A stretch of DNA of 17,006 nucleotides from Chrysochromulina tobinii (Eukaryota; Haptophyta; Prymnesiales; Chrysochromulinaceae). The notes under the pieces were generated by a model that did not search any database, was not told the origin of the DNA, and saw nothing but the letters and a program-made list of their open reading frames with translations. The stretch covers positions 1-17,006 of the forward strand of contig JWZX01002463.1 in assembly GCA_001275005.1 (NCBI GenBank). The letters run 5' to 3'. Of this stretch, positions 1-8,342 are shown one piece after another. Within the stretch, counting starts at the first letter, position 1, and each line of letters starts with the position of its first letter. A program made the translations under genes and the position numbers.

Positions 1-387
1 TGGCACGGTGCCGTGCGTCTTGCACACCAATGGGGCGGGATCGAAGAGCCCGTTGCTCGCTGAGCTGGCACGGCGCGCTCCGCCATCCTCATACATACCG
101 TTGCGTGCAAAATTTGAGAACACCAGTCTGCCAGTTGCAAAGCTGCTGAGTGGAAGCCCTGAGGAGCCCTCTGTAGAGAAGCGGTGAGACTCTACACAGT
201 ACAGTACTGTACCCCGGTACGTACGCATCCAGTCTGCCAGTGGCAAAGGGGGAGGGCTGCTGCGTGGAAACCCTGAGCCCTTTCTAGTGAACAATCGTGT
301 TCACATTCACACATCTTCTTGCAACATCTTCTTGCGAGTGTGCCTCGATCGAGCGCGCTCACATACCGCATTCACTCGAGTGCGCAG
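1..387. other. Left-edge region: unresolved 5' end of the tRNase Z gene, with an imperfect direct repeat and a palindrome
   Basis: No convincing coding region is visible before about position 388. A TAG at 285-287 closes the tRNase Z frame, and no in-frame ATG lies between that stop and the catalytic domain, so this stretch should hold an intron and/or an upstream exon. The part just before 388 is rich in ca/tc and ends in cgcag at 383-387, as an intron 3' end would. An imperfect direct repeat of about 50 bp begins CCAGTCTGCCAGT at 123 and again at 229; each copy continues through a related ctgctg/gtggaa/ccctgag segment. A perfect 14-bp palindrome, GTACAGTACTGTAC, is at 199-212. The function of the repeat and the palindrome is unknown. 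Confidence 0.4.
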
Positions 388-1754
388 TCGAACGCGGACT
401 GTACCGATACCGTTACAGCATCTACGGCGGTGCCGCAGGAGGCGTGAACTCGGCCATCTTTGTGCGGATCCGACAGTTTAGGCTGCCGCCGCCCGCGGCG
501 GCAGACGGCAGCCCAGAGCAGCTAGTCAGCCAATTCGCGCTGCTGCTTGATGCTGGCGGGCTTTGCATGCCGCCCGAGGCGATCGATGAGGGTGACGAGC
601 TGCTCGTGCTGATCAGCCATACTCATGCTGATCACTGCTCCGGAATCGCCGCGTTGTGTTCTGCTCGTGACCTCCGCGGCTGCAAGACCCGAATCGTGCT
701 GCCGGCAGTAGGTGCTGAGCACGTGCGTCGGACGCTTGCGCTTTCCGAGCTGCTCAATGACGCGAGTGGCAGCACCCGATATAAGGTGATCATTCAGCCG
801 GTCATCACCACTGCTGCCGAGCCCGCGCAAGCCTCACCGCTCGATGGCATGGAGCCCGCGCAAGCCTCATCGCTCGGCGACCCGCTGGCCACGGGCGGCG
901 GCATCGTCCTCCGTCCGCTCGAGCTCGGCGAGTGGATCGCTGCCGATGGCGAGCGGATCATTGTGCCATTCCCTACGGTGTGTGAGCCCTCTCTGAGTGC
1001 ATCTGATTGCATCCGAACAAAACCAACCTCTGAATGGTTTTGTTTGGCCATGTGGTTGCGTCTTGAGTGGGTCTGAGTGATCGGCAGGTGCACCGCGTGA
1101 CTTCGATGGGCTTCTGCGTGGTGCAACGCAAGCAGAAGCTGCGTACGGAGCATACTCTCGGTGAGGACGGGCTGCCCCTCCCAAAGGCCGAGCTCGGCAA
1201 GAAGGTCAAGCAGCTCAAGGCGACACTTGCACCCGAGTTGCTCTTTGAGGTGGGAACGACGGCCTCGATTTCTTCTCTGAGTTGGCCTCGGATTGAGCCT
1301 CAATCTCCATTCATTCACACGCAACCTTCATTCACAGGTGGAGGAGACCATCGAATTTGCGTACTCGGGCGACACAACTTCCGCATTCTTCCGAGCTCCC
1401 ACCTCGGCGCGCGCGCTGCATGCACAGCTGCTGCTCACCGAGGCCACCTTCCTATGCGATGCAGTCACGGCCGACGACGCTCCCAAACGAGGGCATATGC
1501 ACATCGACCAGATCGGAGATGCAGCTCGTGCGGGGGAGCTCGAAGGGCTTGGCGCGCTCCTCCTGACCCACTTCTCTCGTCGGTATAGCGTGGGGCAAAT
1601 CGACGAGGCGCTCAACACACGGTTACCGCCCAGCATACGCGCACGCACGAAGGCGCTCATCCTGGCGGGCTTCCACACGGATGGCTCGAAGGCCACTGGA
1701 GGGCCTGAAATAGAGCCCGATGCCAAGAGCCTTGTGCGCTCGGACTCATTTTGA
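388..1754 (+). CDS. tRNase Z, short form (metallo-beta-lactamase fold), three visible exons, 5' end missing or unresolved
   Basis: The product should be the endonuclease that cleaves the 3' trailer from precursor tRNAs, resembling the short plant/algal tRNase Z (TRZ1/TRZ2 type). Visible exons are about 388-977, 1088-1249 and 1338-1754; both introns (978-1087 and 1250-1337) are GT/AG and phase 0. The zinc-binding signature SHTHADH is encoded at 615-635 (HxHxDH). After splicing, FPTVHRVTSMGFCV matches the family's FxTxHxxxSxGY region. Exon 3 supplies YSGDTTSAFF, the TFLCDA acidic motif, the GHMHID histidine motif and the LLTHFSRRY motif, and ends a few residues beyond the family's usual end. 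An 11-residue in-frame duplication (EPAQAS...) is encoded at 819-884, in a region where family members vary. The upstream boundary is inferred: there is no in-frame ATG before the catalytic motif, and an acceptor-like cgcag ends at 387. An N-terminal exon, perhaps with an organelle-targeting peptide, may lie further left. The family call is secure; the start is not. Confidence 0.85.
819..884 (+). repeat. 33-bp in-frame tandem duplication inside the tRNase Z gene
   Basis: Two 33-bp units both begin gagcccgcgcaagcctca (819 and 852), encoding EPAQASPLDGM then EPAQASSLGDP. The first 18 bp are identical and the remainder has diverged. The duplication keeps the frame and lies between the conserved core segments. 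Confidence 0.8.
978..1087 (+). other. Intron 1 of the tRNase Z gene
   Basis: The intron is 110 nt, with donor gtgtgtgag and acceptor tcggcag. Removing it joins FPT to VHRVTSMGFCV and restores the family sequence; reading through it meets an in-frame stop. It contains the 13-mer cctctctgagtgc at 988-1000, which also occurs in a kinesin intron 13.5 kb away, and ctgattgc at 1003-1010. Confidence 0.85.
1250..1337 (+). other. Intron 2 of the tRNase Z gene
   Basis: The intron is 88 nt, with donor gtgggaac and a pyrimidine-rich 3' end finishing ttcattcacag. Splicing joins LLFE to VEETIEFAYSGDTTS in phase 0. It carries tctctgagt and ggattgag elements resembling the ctctgagt/gattg blocks of the other introns. 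Confidence 0.8.
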
Positions 1755-2454
1755 AAGCTTGAAGCGAGCGACACGCTCGCTCTACCGTTTCAAACTGACG
1801 TGGGAGACGATCCGTTTCAAACTGACGCGCCACACCTGCCCTTGAGGAGAAGTCGAGTCGAGTAGTGTGGAAGATGCCGACGTGGCCGACGTTGGGGCAT
1901 GCCGGGGTCTCGTCTTGCTCACCTGGTGGTGTGAGTGAAAGTGAGCCTCACTAAGGTATCTGTGCAATGAGATGGCAGAGATACCTGGGAGTACTCCTGG
2001 CACAGAGCCCCCCGCCGCGCGATCAATGGCAGAGCCTGTGAGCCTGTGAGTCTGTGGCCCAGTGCCATGATCGCGGGGGCGATGGGAGTGGGCCCGAAAA
2101 TGCGCGCCTCACACGCCGCACTGTCGGTCTCCAGACAACACACAAGTCAAAACTCTCTGTACGGTACTCGGACACCAATAGCCAATACAGGTTACAGCAC
2201 TCTATCTCGTCAGACGTCACGTTTCATCAGTACTTGAGTTCCACCGTCGCTTCTCTACCACACCACGAAACCGGTAAAGAACAACTACAGGAGAAAGGGA
2301 AGCAGTCGTGCACCCAGGTGGCGGTCAGCCCATTCTTACCCACAGCACATGGCAAACTACAGCCACACGGAGCTAGCGTCGTCGTGCGAAGTGTGTGCGG
2401 CAAGAGACTCCGAGACATGCTCCGAGGGCCTCCGAGACACAGACACGAACTGGA
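1755..2454. other. Convergent intergenic region between tRNase Z and NF-YC
   Basis: This is the space between two genes whose 3' ends face each other. I see no ORF here with family resemblance or convincing coding character. A 16-bp direct repeat, CCGTTTCAAACTGACG, lies at 1785-1800 and 1812-1827 (27-bp spacing), just past the tRNase Z stop. It could belong to the 3' UTR. Short related words (gagcctgtgagcctgtgagtctgtg) occur at about 2034-2055. No terminator or poly(A) signal can be assigned with confidence. Confidence 0.5.
1785..1827. repeat. 16-bp direct repeat downstream of tRNase Z
   Basis: CCGTTTCAAACTGACG occurs twice, exactly, at 1785-1800 and 1812-1827, with 11 bp between the copies. 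It sits 30 bp after the tRNase Z stop codon, probably in its 3' UTR. Confidence 0.85.
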
Positions 2455-3429
2455 TCACTCCATGGACATGAACTCGAGCTCGTCGGTGGCCTCCGGGTCC
2501 TGTTCTTCGAGCAGATGCCCGAAAGGATCGGTCACGAGCCCATCCTTTGCGCCGAGCATTCTCGCAATGGGCGACCATGGGTCGGCATCGAGCGCATCGA
2601 AAACCTCCTGCGGCAGGCCCTCAAGTTCCATAAGAAGGTTGGTCGCACTCTCGACTACCTGCGCCCGCGGCAGCAAGACGTGGGACTCGTTCTCTGACGT
2701 GGGACTCGCGGCAGCAAGACGTGGGGCTCGTGCGTCTGCAGCAGGTGGCCACGTGGCCGCATTGCGCGTCTGCAGCGTCGCATGCGTGACGAGCGGCACG
2801 TGCTTGGCGAGCTGAGAGGGGCCCATGGACGCGGTTGGCTGCGGACCTTGGCTCAGTAACGGACGGGCGGGCGCACGGGCAGCCGGCCGCGCGGCCAGTG
2901 GCGGCGCAGCATGTGGCGGCGCGCAATGGAGCGTCCCATGCCGCTGAGCTGCGCCCGACGAGCCAGCTGCCATCGAAAGGTCATCGAGGGTAATGTGCTC
3001 ATAGCCAGCTGCCATCGAGAGGTCATCGAGGGTAATGTGCTCGTTGTCGGCTTCGTTTTCTGCACTGAGTTGGGTCTGGTATGTGTCGACAACATCGATC
3101 AGAAAGTCGAGCCGCGACGTCGAGGCCACCGCGTCTTTGAGATCCTTGAGCTGAAGCGTATTGCGCTTGGCCTTTTGTGTCGAGAGCTTCCATGCAATGG
3201 CAGTGATCTTACCGATAAAGAGCTGCGCGGCGAGCGCCATGAATGGGACCGCCTCGGCACTGATCATGCGTGGATGAGGCTCGCACGCGTCCTGCTTCAT
3301 GATCCGTTTCAGCCTTGCCAGTGGAAGCTCGTCAGATGCCACCTGCCGTTTGTTGGTCTCGATGTCGTGCAGCTGCTTTTCGAAATGCCTTGAGATCAAC
3401 CCTTCAACATCGGGCGAGTCTCTCTGCAT
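2455..3429 (-). CDS. NF-YC/HAP5-like CCAAT-binding factor subunit (histone fold)
   Basis: The product is a subunit of the heterotrimeric NF-Y (CBF/HAP) transcription factor. NF-YC pairs with NF-YB through a histone fold, and the dimer recruits NF-YA to bind CCAAT boxes in the nucleus. The 324-aa ORF is intronless, starts at a true ATG (3427-3429) and ends in TGA. The histone fold spans about residues 35-114: LPLARLKRIMKQD, then RMISAEAVPFMALAAQLFI, then the basic RNTLQLKDLKDAVAS helix and the DFLIDVV end. These are the NF-YC/DPB3 hallmarks, and the internal SAEA segment separates it from NF-YB. The helix 1 loop is a few residues longer than usual (CEPHP). Residues 130-156 are a 14-residue duplication (EHITLDDLSMAAG twice). 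The rest is Ala/Pro-rich low-complexity sequence, and the C-terminus is acidic (LLEEQDPEATDELEF), which could be an activation region (inference). DPB3/CHRAC-type histone folds are the main alternative. Confidence 0.85.
   Translation of the reverse strand: MQRDSPDVEGLISRHFEKQLHDIETNKRQVASDELPLARLKRIMKQDACEPHPRMISAEAVPFMALAAQLFIGKITAIAWKLSTQKAKRNTLQLKDLKDAVASTSRLDFLIDVVDTYQTQLSAENEADNEHITLDDLSMAAGYEHITLDDLSMAAGSSGAAQRHGTLHCAPPHAAPPLAARPAARAPARPLLSQGPQPTASMGPSQLAKHVPLVTHATLQTRNAATWPPAADARAPRLAAASPTSENESHVLLPRAQVVESATNLLMELEGLPQEVFDALDADPWSPIARMLGAKDGLVTDPFGHLLEEQDPEATDELEFMSME
2961..3042 (-). repeat. 42-bp in-frame tandem duplication in NF-YC
   Basis: The 40-bp cores at 2961-3000 and 3003-3042 differ at one base only (a/g at 2977/3019) and repeat with a 42-bp period. 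They encode EHITLDDLSMAAG twice, immediately after the histone fold. The near identity points to a recent duplication. Confidence 0.9.
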
Positions 3430-4143
3430 TGCAGGCTCTCGTTACCTCCCGCGTGCCCGTATCGCACCGTCCCACACCAGGTTTGCACAATGGCCCACAG
3501 CACGTGCGGACGGCACCCCTCCGATTTGTGCCAAAGATTCTTGTGCGGGACGCGCCGTCCACTCAGCGCACAGCAAAATATTCGAGTACATTTTTCATCT
3601 GAGCAGATTTTTCGAGATTCTCGATTCTCGGATTCCTTTCAATGTACGCGCTGCGACAAATCAAGCAGGAAATCAAGATACCTCATCAACTTCGCAACGG
3701 TTTGTGACTGTCCGACAACAAGTAGAGCTCCCATTGTAGATTCGGAGGGAGGCCGTCGGACGCCGACTATGATCCGCGCATCTTACGCAACCTGCAGTGC
3801 CCAGATCGGGTGCCAGGCTGTTCGGGTAACAGGATCCATGTATATCGACGGCTCCATCTCGTCCGGTCTGTCGAGGGCATGGTCGAGGGCGTACATGAGG
3901 GCGTAGAAGCCGCGGGTCCGCACCGGGGGACAGCACCGCCCCACCGGCCCGTCACACATTCAAACACATTCGCGCGTTATGGGTGCCACATACACATACC
4001 AAATCACACATGACCACCGGCTCAGAGGTGCACGGCACGGCACAGCCCCAGACGTCTCGCACCTCACACGACTGTGACGTGACCACGCTAAACACACGCG
4101 CACTTTCACTACTTCAGCAGCGTATCTCAGAGATGTCTCAGTT
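3430..4143. other. Intergenic region: NF-YC upstream side and CDK downstream side
   Basis: Both flanking genes are on the minus strand, so this stretch should hold the NF-YC promoter and 5' UTR (nearest 3430) and the CDK 3' UTR (nearest 4143). I see no credible gene. A segment of lower GC at about 3570-3660 contains two atttttc words around ctgagcag and repeated gattctcg, and could be part of the promoter (inference). Short gagggc repeats occur at 3875-3905. No tRNA or other RNA gene was recognised. Confidence 0.45.
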
Positions 4144-5339
4144 TCAACTATGAAAAAGAGTCCAGCCGCATACCGCCACGTCGGCTCCCACCGTGGTCTT
4201 GCGCGGTCGCCCTATTTGGCGACGGGCAGCTGCGGCGGCTGCGGCGGCTGCGGCGGCTGCGGCGGCTGCGGCGGCTGCGGCGGCTGCTTGGGCGACGTGC
4301 CGCGGATGGGACCCTTTACCCACGTTGTCCTTTTCGAGAGTGTCAAAGTACCGATGGACGAGGGCATCCTTGCCCACGAGGCGCTCGCGCGGATCGTACG
4401 TGAGGAGCCCCTCGAGCAGCGCGACGCCGTCGGTGCCGAGCAGGCCGTAGGTCGTCATCAGGTTCTCCGGCTTCCAACTCGGGAACTTACTTTGCCAGTC
4501 GGGCAGTTTCGAGACACCCTCCCATGTGTCATCGGCCGGCGTACCGAGCAGCTGAAAGATCTTGAAGAGCTCGTCGATCTCCGAGTCGCCCGGGAACATG
4601 GGCTTCCCCGTGGCCATCTCGCCCAGCACGCAGCCCACCGACCACATGTCGATCGGGCACGCGTAGTCCTTGGCGCCCAGCAGGATCTCTGGCGCGCGGT
4701 ACCAGAGCGTCACCACCTCGTGCGTGTACGAGCGCAGCGGCAGGGCAAAGGCGCGCGTCAAGCCAAAGTCGCCGATCTTGAGCACGCCACGCGCGGGCTG
4801 CACGAGAAGGTTCTGCGGCTTTAGGTCGCGGTGGAAGATGCGGTGCGAGTGACACCATGAGATCCCATTGATCAGCTGCCAGGAGTACGACTGCACCGCA
4901 GTGGCGGGCATCCGGTTGTTTATCGAGCGCATGTACTGCTTCAGGTCGGAGTCGCAGAACTCGAAGGCCAGATAGAGGCTCTTGTCCGTGTGGAACACGT
5001 GCTGCAGCCTGCGGGTGTGAGGGTTGCACTCGCATGGTCAACGGTAGCGGGCGCGCAGGTCATGGGCTAGAATTGCAAGCAATTCGGGACGCGTGCGATC
5101 GTGGGCCGTGCAGCGTACTCGATGATGTTGGGGTGCTTCAGCTCGCGCAGGATGGCGATCTCGCGAAGTGCGGTGGCGGGCACGCCGTCTTCCTCCTCTT
5201 CAAGCCGCATCTTCTTGAGTGCGACCACATCCCCGGTCTCAATGTGCCTCGCCTTGTGGACGACGCCAAAGGTGCCCTCGCCGAGCTTCTCCAGCTTCTG
5301 GTAGTCATTGTGCGTGCGCTTGGCGCCACTCGTCGCCAT
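4144..5339 (-). CDS. Cyclin-dependent kinase (CDK1/2/CDKB-like, PATALRE helix), two exons, with a poly-alanine C-terminal tail
   Basis: The product is a Ser/Thr kinase of the cell-cycle CDK family that needs a cyclin partner. Exon 1 runs 5339-5119 and exon 2 runs 5008-4144; the 110-nt GT/AG intron splits a Glu codon, and splicing reads [16 protein letters not shown]. The protein has 361 residues. Motifs: P-loop GEGTFGVV (20-27), ATP-binding Lys42, cyclin-binding helix PATALRE (54-60, variant of PSTAIRE and close to the algal/plant CDKB PPTALRE), catalytic loop HRDLKPQN (133-140), DFG (154-156), T-loop [14 protein letters not shown] with activating Thr169, and DMWSVGC. The core is complete and looks active. 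CDK2 has about 298 residues; the excess is a C-terminal tail with 21 consecutive Ala (315-335) and a basic patch RRQIGRPRK. The start at 5339 is chosen for family length and its gcgcccATGG context; an in-frame ATG at 5405 would add 22 residues. The A-type versus B-type assignment is tentative. Confidence 0.92.
4225..4287 (-). repeat. GC-rich 9-bp tandem repeat encoding poly-Ala
   Basis: On the plus strand the 9-mer ggcggctgc repeats about six times. Read on the minus strand it gives 21 consecutive Ala codons alternating GCC/GCA. It lies after the kinase core, in the C-terminal tail of the CDK, and is likely prone to length change. Confidence 0.9.
5009..5118 (-). other. Intron of the CDK gene
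   Basis: The intron is 110 nt with donor gtacgctg and acceptor cacacccgcag, in phase 2 within the Glu codon of NIIE. Reading through gives a stop after about 17 codons, while splicing restores the CDK sequence exactly. It contains a short perfect inverted repeat at 5070-5085 (gaattgc and gcaattc, 2-nt loop). Confidence 0.9.
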
Positions 5340-5543
5340 GGGCGCGAGAGCGCTCCAGTTCGGTGCGGGAGAGAGGGAGCGCGAACACAAGAAATCCCAC
5401 AACATTTCCACAGTTGATTCGAAATGGCAATATTTAGGCACGTCTTCACCTGAAAGACCTTTTTGTCGCCTCGGCGCCGAAGATCAGTCGACAGGCGTGC
5501 GCCCAACAAAAAATAAACTGATCGCTGTGGACATCCGGATAGG
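5340..5543. promoter_or_regulatory. Bidirectional promoter interval between the CDK and the EGF-repeat gene
   Basis: Only 204 bp separate the two divergent start codons (5339 minus, 5544 plus), so core promoters and both 5' UTRs must fit here or overlap the coding exons. The middle and right part (about 5395-5530) is less GC-rich than its surroundings, including an A-rich run at 5507-5517. I did not identify a specific element. Its promoter role is inferred from gene orientation. Confidence 0.55.
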
Positions 5544-8342
5544 ATGTCCAGCGTTGTTTTCCTTCTCGCGGCCTTGGCGCTCTACTCGCCGAGGACCGAC
5601 CACGCGCTATTGGCAGGCTCGGCGATGTCCGCAGGAGAAAACAACGCCGCAGCCTCATCCTCCCTCTTCTTCGTCGACGGCTGCGCCAACGGCTGCTCGG
5701 GCCGCGGCGCATGCTACCACGGCCTGTGCATCTGCGAGCCTGGCTGGACGGGCGCCGATTGCGGCGCGCGGCGCTGCCCGAACGACTGCTGTGGAAACGG
5801 CCAGTGCATTGCGGGCAGCTGCGCGTGCCGCGCCGGCTTCGGACCGCTCAATGCCTCCGCGCCCACCGACTGCTGCGGACGGGCGTGCGCGAGCGACTGT
5901 GGCGCGCCCGCGGGCCGCGGCGTGTGCAACGCGCTCACGGGCTCGTGCGCGTGCGCGGCCGATTGGCGCGGCGACCGGTGTAGCCTTCCCGCCTGCCCAG
6001 CCAACTGCTCGACCCACGGCACGTGCAGCCGCGCCAGCCGGCGCTGCAACTGCGAGCCGGGATGGACAGGCGCCGCGTGCGCTCAGCCCACGTGCATCGG
6101 CGGCTGCGGCGAGCACGGCGAGTGCGTGGACGGCACGTGCCTGTGCGTGCCGGGTTTCACCGGGCGCCGCTGCGAGCGCCGGCGCTGCCCCGACGACTGC
6201 CGCGGCCGAGGCCGCTGCGTGCAGCGAGCCGACAGCGCGACGTCCGTGTGCGAGTGCTCACCGGGGTTTGCGGGGCCAAGCTGTGGGGAGCGTGTTTGCC
6301 CCGATAGGTGCTCGAACCACGGACGGTGCGCGAGCGACGCCACGTGCGAGTGCGACGCCGGCTGGTCCGGGCCGAGTTGCGCCGAGCCCACCTGCGACGG
6401 GCCGCTGCGCAACTGCTCCGGACATGGCTCGTGCGTCGACGGGGCGTGCTTCTGCTCGCCCCCGTACCACGGCTTGTCCTGCGCGGAGCGCGGCTGTGCG
6501 AATGGCTGCTCGCGGCGCGGCGTGTGCGTCGAAGGCGTGTGCCAATGCGATGCGGGCTTCGAGGGCGCCGACTGTTCAATCGCCGTGTGCCCGGGCACGC
6601 AACGCCCAAACGGTGCGCCCGCGGGCGCGTGTCGTCTGTCGGGTGGATGTCGCCACGATGAGTGCTCTGGCCATGGCACGTGCGCCGCGCCGCCTCCGTG
6701 GTGGGCGCCCCGGCCGCCAGTACCGCCCCCGCTGCTCTGGCGGGATCCCGCGCACCATCCGATCGCCTCGCTGCCCAGCGCACCGAATGCCAGCAACCCC
6801 TATGCGCCGCTCCCGCCGCTTGAGCCGCCGCTGCCGCGGTGCATCTGCGCGGCTGGCTGGACGGGCATTGACTGCCGTGAGCCCACGTGCCCTCTAGGCT
6901 GCGGCGCAAATGGCGTTTGCCATCGCGGGCGCTGCCTGTGTGCAGCTGGCTTCACGGGACCCCAGTGTGACGTGCCCTCCTGCCCTCGAAACTGCTCCGC
7001 GCCCCACGGCGTGTGTGACGGTTACGCATGCAAGTGCGCGGTGGGCTGGCGCGGCGCGGCGTGTGAGGAGGCCGAGTGCGAGGGTAGCTGCGGCACGCAC
7101 GGCAAGTGCGTCGCGGGCGGCTGCCACTGTGCACCCGGCTGGGAGGGCGCGCATTGCGAGTCGCCGGTGTGCCCGAACGACTGCCATCAGCGTGGCACGT
7201 GCCAACTGCTCGGCTCGAATGTGCGCGCTCTGTGCGTGTGCGCCGCCGGATTTGGAGGCATCGACTGCGGCGAGCGCGTGTGTCCGCGCAACTGCTCCGC
7301 GGGAGGGGTCTGCCTGCCCAATGCACTCTGTGCTTGCTTCCAGGGACGCTCGGGGCCCGACTGTGCGCAGCATGCGTGTCACATGGGGACCAACGGGCTC
7401 GGCTGCTCTGGTCGTGGGCTGTGCGTCGAAGGCACGTGCTGGTGCTCCGAGGGGTACCTGGGCGCCGCTTGTGAACGGCCCACGTGCCCGTCCGCCTCTG
7501 CTGCCGGCCTTGCATGTACTGGCCACGGCCAATGCCTGGAGACCCGGTGCGTGTGCGACGCCGGCTGGGAAGGCATCGACTGCGCACACCCGGCATGCGA
7601 GGGGGGCTGTGGCGACGGCGGCGTGTGCGTCGACGGCGTGTGCGCGTGCCCTGCCGGCCGGCACGGCGCGCGCTGTGAGCAAGCGTGCCCCACCCGTGTG
7701 CCCGGCGTTCCTTGCTCAGCCAAGGGCCGTTGCGCGCCGCCAATGCTGGCGAGTGGCGCCGAGGGGGGCAGCGGCGCTGGTGGCGGCGCTGGTGGCGGCG
7801 CTGGCGGCGGCGGTCTGAGTGCGCCGGCCGCCGCGACGCGCGCCGAGACGGGCGCCCACTCGGCGCACCGCATGCTCTCGTCTCAGCCGCGCGCGCTCGC
7901 TACCGCGCTCGCAAAGGCAGCGGCATTGCCTCTCGACCTCATCTCCGCGATGGACGGCGCCGACGAGGAGATGACCGAGGCCATGCTCACTACGGCGCTT
8001 GGCTTGCCCCCGCGCGCGCCGCCTCCGCCTGCACCCGGCAGCGTCGCGCCCGCTACGGCGCTCGTGTGCCACTGCGAGCCCGGATGGACCGGTCACGATT
8101 GCGGCACGCAGCAGTGCCCTGCGCGCTGTCGTGGGCACGGCCTGTGCCTGCACGGCCGGTGCCGCTGTTTCCGCGGCTTTGCCGGCGTGGACTGTGGGCA
8201 GCCACGGGCGCACGTGGCGTGCGCTGGGTCGAATTGCACGGCTTCGCCAGAGCAGGTGCATGCAGTTATGCATGCAGAGCTCGGGGTCGAGGAGAGGGTT
8301 GCGACAGAGCTGGTGCGTGGCGGTGATGAGGGATCGTGGTGA
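5544..8342 (+). CDS. Secreted multi-EGF-repeat protein (tenascin-type EGF repeats, 20 modules)
   Basis: This intronless 932-aa ORF starts at an ATG followed by a likely signal peptide (SSVVFLLAALALYS, then a polar region near residues 16-30). About 20 consecutive Cys-rich modules follow, of the tenascin/teneurin EGF type: C-x3-C-x-x-x-G-x-C-x6-C-x-C-x-x-G-(W/F)-x-G-x-x-C, for example CIGGCGEHGECVDGTCLCVPGFTGRRC in pattern. Two modules carry long insertions: a Pro-rich one at about residues 385-425, and one at about 735-835 that includes a Gly/Ala-rich AGGG repeat (7774-7815). After the last module comes a short acidic/polar tail ending GGDEGSW; no transmembrane segment or GPI-type hydrophobic end is seen, so it is probably secreted or wall/matrix-associated. 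EGF folds are disulfide-bonded protein-interaction modules. The partner is unknown and no enzymatic domain is present. The gene is head to head with the CDK. Confidence 0.85.
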   Translation: MSSVVFLLAALALYSPRTDHALLAGSAMSAGENNAAASSSLFFVDGCANGCSGRGACYHGLCICEPGWTGADCGARRCPNDCCGNGQCIAGSCACRAGFGPLNASAPTDCCGRACASDCGAPAGRGVCNALTGSCACAADWRGDRCSLPACPANCSTHGTCSRASRRCNCEPGWTGAACAQPTCIGGCGEHGECVDGTCLCVPGFTGRRCERRRCPDDCRGRGRCVQRADSATSVCECSPGFAGPSCGERVCPDRCSNHGRCASDATCECDAGWSGPSCAEPTCDGPLRNCSGHGSCVDGACFCSPPYHGLSCAERGCANGCSRRGVCVEGVCQCDAGFEGADCSIAVCPGTQRPNGAPAGACRLSGGCRHDECSGHGTCAAPPPWWAPRPPVPPPLLWRDPAHHPIASLPSAPNASNPYAPLPPLEPPLPRCICAAGWTGIDCREPTCPLGCGANGVCHRGRCLCAAGFTGPQCDVPSCPRNCSAPHGVCDGYACKCAVGWRGAACEEAECEGSCGTHGKCVAGGCHCAPGWEGAHCESPVCPNDCHQRGTCQLLGSNVRALCVCAAGFGGIDCGERVCPRNCSAGGVCLPNALCACFQGRSGPDCAQHACHMGTNGLGCSGRGLCVEGTCWCSEGYLGAACERPTCPSASAAGLACTGHGQCLETRCVCDAGWEGIDCAHPACEGGCGDGGVCVDGVCACPAGRHGARCEQACPTRVPGVPCSAKGRCAPPMLASGAEGGSGAGGGAGGGAGGGGLSAPAAATRAETGAHSAHRMLSSQPRALATALAKAAALPLDLISAMDGADEEMTEAMLTTALGLPPRAPPPPAPGSVAPATALVCHCEPGWTGHDCGTQQCPARCRGHGLCLHGRCRCFRGFAGVDCGQPRAHVACAGSNCTASPEQVHAVMHAELGVEERVATELVRGGDEGSW
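7774..7815 (+). repeat. 12-bp Gly/Ala-coding tandem repeat in an EGF-protein linker
   Basis: The unit ggcgctggtggc repeats about three times and encodes AGGG-type linker sequence within the long insertion of the penultimate EGF module. Confidence 0.7.

Noticed and set aside
297-299. GTG at 297 as the tRNase Z start
   Set aside because: Nuclear eukaryotic genes rarely start at GTG, and the segment before 388 looks intronic.
2054-2815. 253-codon plus-strand ORF over the NF-YC 3' end
   Set aside because: It overlaps NF-YC in antisense, starts in non-coding sequence and has no recognisable fold.
4224-4290. Reading the 9-bp repeat as a Cys/Gly-rich protein (GGCGGC) on the plus strand
   Set aside because: The plus-strand frame is antisense to a confirmed CDK exon and has no other support.
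5340-5405. Upstream in-frame ATG (5405) for the CDK
   Set aside because: CDKs normally start a few residues before the kinase domain, and the ATG at 5339 has the better context. The extra 22 residues show no motif.
5308-6897. Long plus-strand ORF (529 codons) overlapping the start of the EGF gene
   Set aside because: It is Arg/Ala/Thr-rich, begins at GTG inside the CDK exon, and is the +1 shadow of the Cys-patterned EGF frame.
6894-7682. 262-263-codon minus-strand ORFs across the EGF gene
   Set aside because: They are open only because of GC-rich antisense codons; the Cys spacing on the plus strand is decisive.
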